DNA from: Mycosarcoma maydis
Lineage: Eukaryota; Basidiomycota; Ustilaginomycetes; Ustilaginales
Assembly (NCBI RefSeq): GCF_000328475.2
Contig: NC_026488.1
Coordinates: 434,001 to 498,000, forward strand
Length of the DNA: 64,000 nt
Reading direction: 5' to 3'
The translations under genes and the position numbers were made by a program. The stretch's first letter is position 1. Each line of letters opens with the position of its first letter. The notes under the pieces were generated by a model that was not told where the DNA came from, searched no databases, and was given only the letters and a program-made list of their open reading frames with translations. This document shows positions 59,187-64,000 of the stretch, one piece after another.

Positions 59187-60732
59187 GTTTGTCAAAGAAG
59201 TGTCACTTTGACAGTAGATCGAGAGGTGTTAGGGGTTTGTACGAGAAGGATGACAAGGTTGGTGTGAGGCGACATTTTGCAACTTCGAACCCACAAAGCA
59301 AATCGTGAATTACTGCCAAAATCGGAGACTTTTTTTGTCTTGAAGGATCACAAGTCAGTCACGAGTGTTCCGGAACCCGAGGAGGACACACGAGAATATG
59401 CGACATTCTTGTGTAACGGCGACCTAACAGGTACTCATAAGCCAGCTGCGACGCACGTGCAGTCACGAGTGAGTCACGAGTCTCGTATTACGGCTGCCAC
59501 CGCGCACCCTAGGAGGAGACCGGAGACTGACAGCCTACAACGGAGCCTTTGCAAGTGAAGGAAAGTGAGCGAATGCTAACTCGCGACTGTAGCCGGATGC
59601 TTATCATCGTACTGGGCGTTGAAGATTTAAGTCCGTAGCTCCCTCAAGGTCGTTGCGAGCTTGGTAGCTGATGATGGCCAACTACGAGTGCATTGGCACA
59701 AGAAGCCCTTATTAGATGCTAGAAAAGAGGGTTCTATCACATGACTCTCATAATCTACGTGGCTGTCCTTGTTCACTCCTGGTCCGCGTGATGCCTGCAG
59801 AAATTGCCTAGGACATAGGTACACAAACGACCAAGCTTCGCGGTTGTTCTGAACATCTAGACGCCACTACCAGCCACCTGCGTTGTAGATAGATTCTGCC
59901 GTGCCGGACACGAGAAAGCACGCGATACGGATTTCGGTTGTGACGGGCGCCGATCTTATCAAATCTCGGCCGTACCCGTGGCACGCACTTACGCGAAAAG
60001 GAAGCCTCTCCAAGCTGGAGTCTTGGCTGCTCTCTGATAAGAAGGGGTCGCAAAAGGCATTTTTCCATGCTGCATATTGCGATAAGGGAGCATTTTCACG
60101 TCTGATCACACGATGGCAAAGGTTTTGTTCACTTCGGATGACAGGGCTCCGAGACGATAAGATGTCCGCTCTGTGCGGATCACGAATGTATTGGCAGCGA
60201 TGCTGGTCCAGCCGACTCGAACCGAGATGTAGGAACGTCGCGCTGCGTCGAAGCTTGTTCATCGTTCTTGTGGGATGCCTTTCGACCCCGTGGTACCTGC
60301 TTACTGATCATGTACACATGACGGTCCAACTAACCTGGAGGGAGGGATGCGTGAATCACAAATGGCAGTCTGAACCGCCGGCACAAGTCTAAGATGTCCG
60401 CTATGCGTCACTCGCTGATTAAATGCCAAATACTTGGATTGCGGCTTAGGCCTGCGGCGAGACATCCGGTGGGGGCCATCGGCTTGGGCAAGCGTAGAGA
60501 AAAAGGGCGAGGTACGACCGTCTTGGGCTTCTCAGCAGATGATGCAATTGGAGAAAACCAGGGTCAAGAAATACCGACGTGGCCGTGCCAGGGCATTCAC
60601 TCTTGTTTATACTGGCGTCCCTACTTATGGCTCTGATGTGTAGCATTCGCGAGATGCACCAGTGTCTCCTGATCAACCATTCACCCCCACCTTATATCTG
60701 ACACAACTCAGCCCCTGTAGTTGATAAGGAAT
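59187..60732. other. Intergenic region at the start of the accessory-looking end
   Basis: About 1.5 kb between PUS7 and the small secreted-protein gene. Open frames of 130-160 codons exist on both strands at about 59867-60392, overlapping each other; the plus one lacks an ATG and neither resembles known proteins. It holds the first copy of the 45-bp repeat at 60353. TCACGAGTGAGTCACGAG lies at about 59463. Confidence 0.45.
60353..60397 (+). repeat. 45-bp dispersed repeat, copy 1
   Basis: GAATCACAAATGGCAGTCTG...AAGTCTAAGATGT, identical by eye over 45 bp to 61968-62012. It is preceded two bases earlier by CTGGAGGGAGGGATGC (60335-60350), which also recurs at 61566-61581. Confidence 0.9.
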
Positions 60733-61179
60733 TTAAATAATACAGTATCCCGGACCGCAGATATAGCAGGATTGCGAGATGCACCGCACATGGAGAATGC
60801 ACGAAACGTCGCCGCACTGTTGCCCATCCGGACCACCACAACATGCGTCGGGATCTGCTTCAGCCCGCTTCGCCATTGCGACGTGGTGGTCAGGAACTGC
60901 TAGCCCGGAGTTGCGGCGGGCTAGAGCGGCAGCGCCGAGTTTCTTCGACCAGAATTCGCTAGCTTCACCAGTTAGCTGGACATGGTTACCGTCGATATCC
61001 CACATATAAGGATAGCCCCGGTCGTCAACCTCCACACGGGACGTGTTTTGATGTGTGTTAATGTAGCCCCATGAATCCTCCACTGTGGTGATAGCTGCCT
61101 GTGTCGCCGGAACCGTAGCGGCTGTGGTGATAACGACCCCAATGCTCATCACGGTAGCGATCAAAGCGGGCAACTTCAT
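60733..61179 (-). CDS. Secreted cysteine-rich precursor with Kex2-type site (effector-like)
   Basis: 148 residues from the ATG at 61179. Residues 1 to about 28 form a clear signal peptide (MKLPALIATVMSIGVVITTA, with likely cleavage after ATQA). The middle is a polar, cysteine-free propeptide with dibasic sites at 79-80 (KK), 88-89 (RR) and 104-105 (MAKR). After K104-R105 comes a 43-residue C-terminal segment with eight cysteines (from DACCGG to GPGYC), enough for four disulfides. All cysteines lie after the Kex2-type site, so a processed, disulfide-rich secreted peptide is likely. I recognise no family. In a smut fungus such proteins are often effectors, but an antimicrobial or signalling peptide is possible. 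The gene has no neighbour closer than 1 kb and is flanked by repeats. Confidence 0.7.
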   Translation of the reverse strand: MKLPALIATVMSIGVVITTAATVPATQAAITTVEDSWGYINTHQNTSRVEVDDRGYPYMWDIDGNHVQLTGEASEFWSKKLGAAALARRNSGLAVPDHHVAMAKRAEADPDACCGGPDGQQCGDVSCILHVRCISQSCYICGPGYCII

Positions 61180-61565
61180 GATAGCAGTGGAGCTCCGGAA
61201 TTGCCTTCGAATGTTTTACAGGATGCGAGCACGCAGAGCACTAAAGGGCTAATGAGCTTCCATGGAGCGTAGCCTGGGGTCTTTATTTCGAAGCTGTATG
61301 CGATGATGACGAAGAGGATTAAGGCTGCTACAGCTCTGTATTTGTCGACTATCAGAACCATGTAAGCTTTATAGAGTCCCGTTATAGGTTTGCCGAAAGG
61401 GATTTGGATTTTGAAGTCGTGGTGAGAGTGATGTCAAAGTGTGTGCGATTAGAGTAGGTTCTGCTGGTTGAAGTTTTAGGCGATGGCTAGTCTAGCGACG
61501 ATGAGAAAGGTAATGGAGAAAAGATAACGTATATTTATGAAAAACACGGAGTTATATAAAGTTAG

Positions 61566-61581
61566 CTGGAGGGAGGGATGC
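61566..61581 (+). repeat. 16-bp repeat CTGGAGGGAGGGATGC, second copy
   Basis: Same 16 bp as 60335-60350. In the first locus it abuts the 45-bp repeat; here it is separated from it by 386 bp. Confidence 0.8.
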
Positions 61582-61967
61582 CCAAGTATGAAAACATCGT
61601 ACCTCATCAGGCCGTTTGCAGGGTTACCGGTGCTAAAAAGGTAGACTAAACGATGCCGGGGCTTGCACTACGCAGAGTGCAGCAGAACGACGGCATAGAC
61701 GATCGATGCATACATTGCAGCACTGACTACTGAGAGACTGCTGACGGATTCGCAAATGCGACCGATTAGCCGCATCCTATGGTGGCTGAATGCCATGAGA
61801 TTGAGTCTGACAGGTCGTGATAAGTCTCGATTTCTCATTCACGATTGACAGCTCGAGTGCTCTGCGAAGAGAGATTTGACATAAGAGTGCTGGTATCACT
61901 ATCACGTATGTTTTCACTCGTGACTCGTGACTCGTGACTGTCGTTTTGCCCGCTTTGCATTCAGTGA

Positions 61968-62012
61968 GAATCACAAATGGCAGTCTGAACCGCCGGCACA
62001 AGTCTAAGATGT
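61968..62012 (+). repeat. 45-bp dispersed repeat, copy 2
   Basis: Same 45 bp as 60353-60397, same orientation, 1.6 kb away on the other side of the secreted-peptide gene. The flanks differ after the last shared T. Confidence 0.9.
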
Positions 62013-62601
62013 TTCTAATCTTCGGCGGGACACACGCGCGACACCCGTGGTTCACAGATACAGTATGTATGAGATTTAAGATTCGTGATTGCAGAATCCC
62101 TCTGTGAATGTGATTATACCACGACGAGCCTCTTCCTGAAAAGCCTCTCTTGTCTTTGGCAACAGCGGGCCTATCTCTTCAGGCTGCTAGTGGGTCGTCC
62201 AGACCCAAGCGATGTGGTTGGAGGTGGTGATTTGTGCTGTGGGTCAGGTCTCCCTCTCTCGAGCGTCGAAGATTGAACGATTTTGACTTTAGATTAAGCC
62301 TTTGCTGCTCGCACAAGAAGAAAGCCAATCGTGAATCACGAATCCAGGATCTTTCGGAGCAATGTCGTCCTATCAATCGTGAATCTTCCACAGTATTGAC
62401 AGTTTGGCGACCAGCACTTTCTCTGTAGCTGAGAGATGCCTTCTGTGAACTCGACCGAAGCCAATCTTCAAATTCACAGTCAGCTGTCCAACGACCTTGC
62501 CTAAGTTGATTTACTATACAGAAAGTCTGTGAGTACAGTATGTACAGTACAGCGTGGTGAAACTGTCGTCTGAATTGTGGTTCTCCGCTTCCTGCCGCTC
62601 A

Positions 62602-62622
62602 TGCCGTGCCGTGCCGTGCCGC
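62602..62622. repeat. Pentamer tandem (GCCGT)
   Basis: ATGCCGTGCCGTGCCGTGCC: three consecutive GCCGT units plus a partial fourth. Intergenic. Confidence 0.75.
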
Positions 62623-63568
62623 ACGCCGGAAGACTGATGTCCGTAGATGCCACTGGCACACTTATCTGGCTTTTGCCAACGATTCTTGCTTGTGCCTCGA
62701 TGGGCATGTCATGATTTTGCCTAATGGGCGGATCTCGCTTTTGGCCAATCAGCGAGTGTCTCAACTACCCCGCAACACACCAGATAAGGCTTGGGTCTTT
62801 GCAGCATGTGCTTTGCGACCGGCGTGCATGCGGACTTGTTCATCTCGTTGTTCTTCGCCCAGGCCGGCGGCATAGGATCTCGTCGGTCAAGGCGACAACA
62901 CACACCGTCGCGCCTACTTTTGCTCCCGCCCCTCGTATCTGTTGGAAGGCCTTAAGCAAGCAAGAGGTGAGTATCTGCTAGGTCCCTTGCGATAAGGCAG
63001 TTCATGCGTTTTAATAGCGAGCCTGTACTGTCAGTGCATCACTTGATCGACTTCATAATGTAGCTTCGGCACGCAGACATTGGTATCATCCAGTCTGGTG
63101 TCCCCAAGTTCCTGTTTGTCTGAGTACACACGATCTACTTTGGCACACTATGCTATTGCTCAAGGCCACATGTTTCCTTTTCGGAGACCCTCAATTGTGT
63201 CGCTTGGGCTGCATCTGAGGACCGGCAAGCAGCGCTCCGAGCTCGGGACCTAGTCTCTTTCGACTACTTGCGCAATCTTAAGCTTACAATGTACATGCAG
63301 GCATGCTGCGTCCTGTTCCTGAACTGAGAAAGACCCAAGCATCCCGTTACGAGAGATTAAACGATGCTGTTCTTCTGGCCAAGTTGCACATAGCCCTCTT
63401 GGCGTGACATCTACTACCTGCCAATAGGCTGGAGGACAAACGATTATATACCAGACACATTGCTTGCTAACGGTCGGTCTACTCTCGTATCCTATTCCCA
63501 TTGTCCGTTTATACCCCTATCCCTCGTTCTCACGTAGCACTTAGTGCTATCCAAATCGACACTTTATT

Positions 63569-64000
63569 ATGGATCCTATCGATCTCAAGCCCAAGACGGC
63601 CGACTCGGACACAAGTTCCGATAAGCTCAAGCAAGACTTGACAGAGAAAGATGACATCCAAGTCTCCAACGTAGGCTACGTCCTCAAAAGCAATCGTGCT
63701 GATGTCGAGTATGCCGGGGAAACACCTTTGCTAGAGGAGGATAAGGTCGTCCATAATGCTGCGGATATCGTCACTCAAGTAATCTCGCTGGAAGATGACG
63801 CTTCGCTCAACCCTTGGACCTTCCGTATGTGGTTCTTGGGTCTCGGTCTCGCCATTTTTGGTGCTACTCTGCAGGAGATCTTCTACTTTAAGCCTCAGGT
63901 CATCTACGTCTCACTCGTATTCTTAACCGTGATTGCATACGCCATTGGCGAGTTCATGGCTGCCGTCATCCCTAAGCATGGCTTCATCGGTCGCTGGCTC
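63569..64000 (+). CDS. Oligopeptide transporter (OPT family), N-terminal part
   Basis: 144 residues are visible before the window ends; the frame is still open. The ATG at 63569 (MDPIDLKPKTADSDTSSDKL) opens a hydrophilic cytosolic N terminus of about 80 residues. Then comes the family-typical VISLEDDASLNPWTFRMWFL followed by the first hydrophobic segments (LGLGLAIFGATLQEIFYF, VIYVSLVFLTVIAYAIGEFM). OPT proteins are proton-coupled importers of small peptides, glutathione or metal chelates with 12-16 membrane spans, and are usually 700-1000 residues long. The (D/E)DD-S-x-x-x-TFR entry to the first membrane span is characteristic. It sits beside the secreted-peptide gene in the accessory-looking end of the window. 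Confidence 0.85.
   Translation, partial: MDPIDLKPKTADSDTSSDKLKQDLTEKDDIQVSNVGYVLKSNRADVEYAGETPLLEEDKVVHNAADIVTQVISLEDDASLNPWTFRMWFLGLGLAIFGATLQEIFYFKPQVIYVSLVFLTVIAYAIGEFMAAVIPKHGFIGRWL

Larger units (their letters stand above)
61180..63568. other. 2.4 kb intergenic region between the secreted-peptide gene and the transporter
   Basis: No convincing gene; open frames are short and overlap on both strands. The region appears more A/T-rich than the left part of the window, especially 61180-61620. It holds the second copy of the 45-bp repeat (61968), GACTCGTGACTCGTGACTCGTGACTG-type repeats at about 61915-61940, and a GCCGT pentamer run at about 62602-62622. The 63440-63568 part should be the transporter promoter (ATTATATACC at about 63443). 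Confidence 0.45.

Noticed and set aside
59277..59310. tRNA B box (GGGTTCGAAGT on the minus strand)
   Set aside because: No matching A box or cloverleaf upstream on that strand.
59867..60392. Overlapping open frames of 131 (minus, ATG) and 163 (plus, GTG) codons
   Set aside because: They overlap on opposite strands, lack a signal peptide or known domain, and one runs into the 45-bp repeat. Coding status cannot be supported from sequence alone.
61176..61361. 61-codon hydrophobic frame just upstream of the secreted-peptide gene
   Set aside because: It overlaps the start codon of the peptide gene in another frame and lies where its promoter should be; no independent support.

Overview
The window is fungal nuclear DNA, most likely from a smut fungus of the Ustilaginales. 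The recognisable proteins are eukaryotic and fungal (Maf1, Nmd3, Pus7, Hpc2, Ies2, Bqt4, Spg1, Trs33, FKBP12). Most genes are long, intron-poor reading frames. The few introns are short (about 70-155 nt) with GTAAGT/GTGAGT-type donors. Proteins carry long Ser-, Ala-, Asp- or Glu-rich low-complexity stretches. The space between genes is full of a short motif (TCGTGAAT / ATTCACGA), alone or in tandem. The exact species cannot be fixed from the sequence alone.

Layout: 1-1521 is the 3' part of an unrecognised gene, convergent with IBA57 (minus). After 3.3 kb of repeat-bearing intergenic DNA comes a 1632-residue protein with a peroxiredoxin-like domain, then an LtrA-type membrane protein and a mitochondrial RNase II-like exonuclease (all plus). 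The septation GTPase gene SPG1 (minus, three exons) is divergent from the INO80 subunit gene IES2. An unrecognised 317-residue protein (minus) and a steroid 5-alpha-reductase-like enzyme (plus) flank 3.9 kb with no convincing gene. Then follow a three-exon low-complexity protein with a Whi5/Nrm1-like segment (minus), TRS33 (plus), PDCD5 (minus, four exons), a repeat-rich 3.2 kb gap and a 1440-residue Ser-rich protein. Next are a UPF0538/C2orf76 homologue, NMD3 (minus), a tentative small spliced gene, HPC2/ubinuclein, FKBP12, BQT4 (minus), MAF1 and PUS7 (minus).

The right end (about 59.2-64 kb) looks different. It has few housekeeping genes, a 148-residue secreted cysteine-rich precursor with a Kex2-type site (an effector-like candidate), an exact 45-bp repeat pair around it, and the start of an oligopeptide transporter.

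Most genes are ordinary housekeeping functions: Fe-S assembly, Pol III control, ribosome export, tRNA modification, chromatin, mitotic exit and vesicle tethering. They are not co-functional operons; neighbours are mainly divergent or convergent pairs. The points most worth a second look are the secreted cysteine-rich precursor with its flanking repeats, the genome-wide-looking TCGTGAA motif family, the dual-start FKBP12 and the very small terminal exons.
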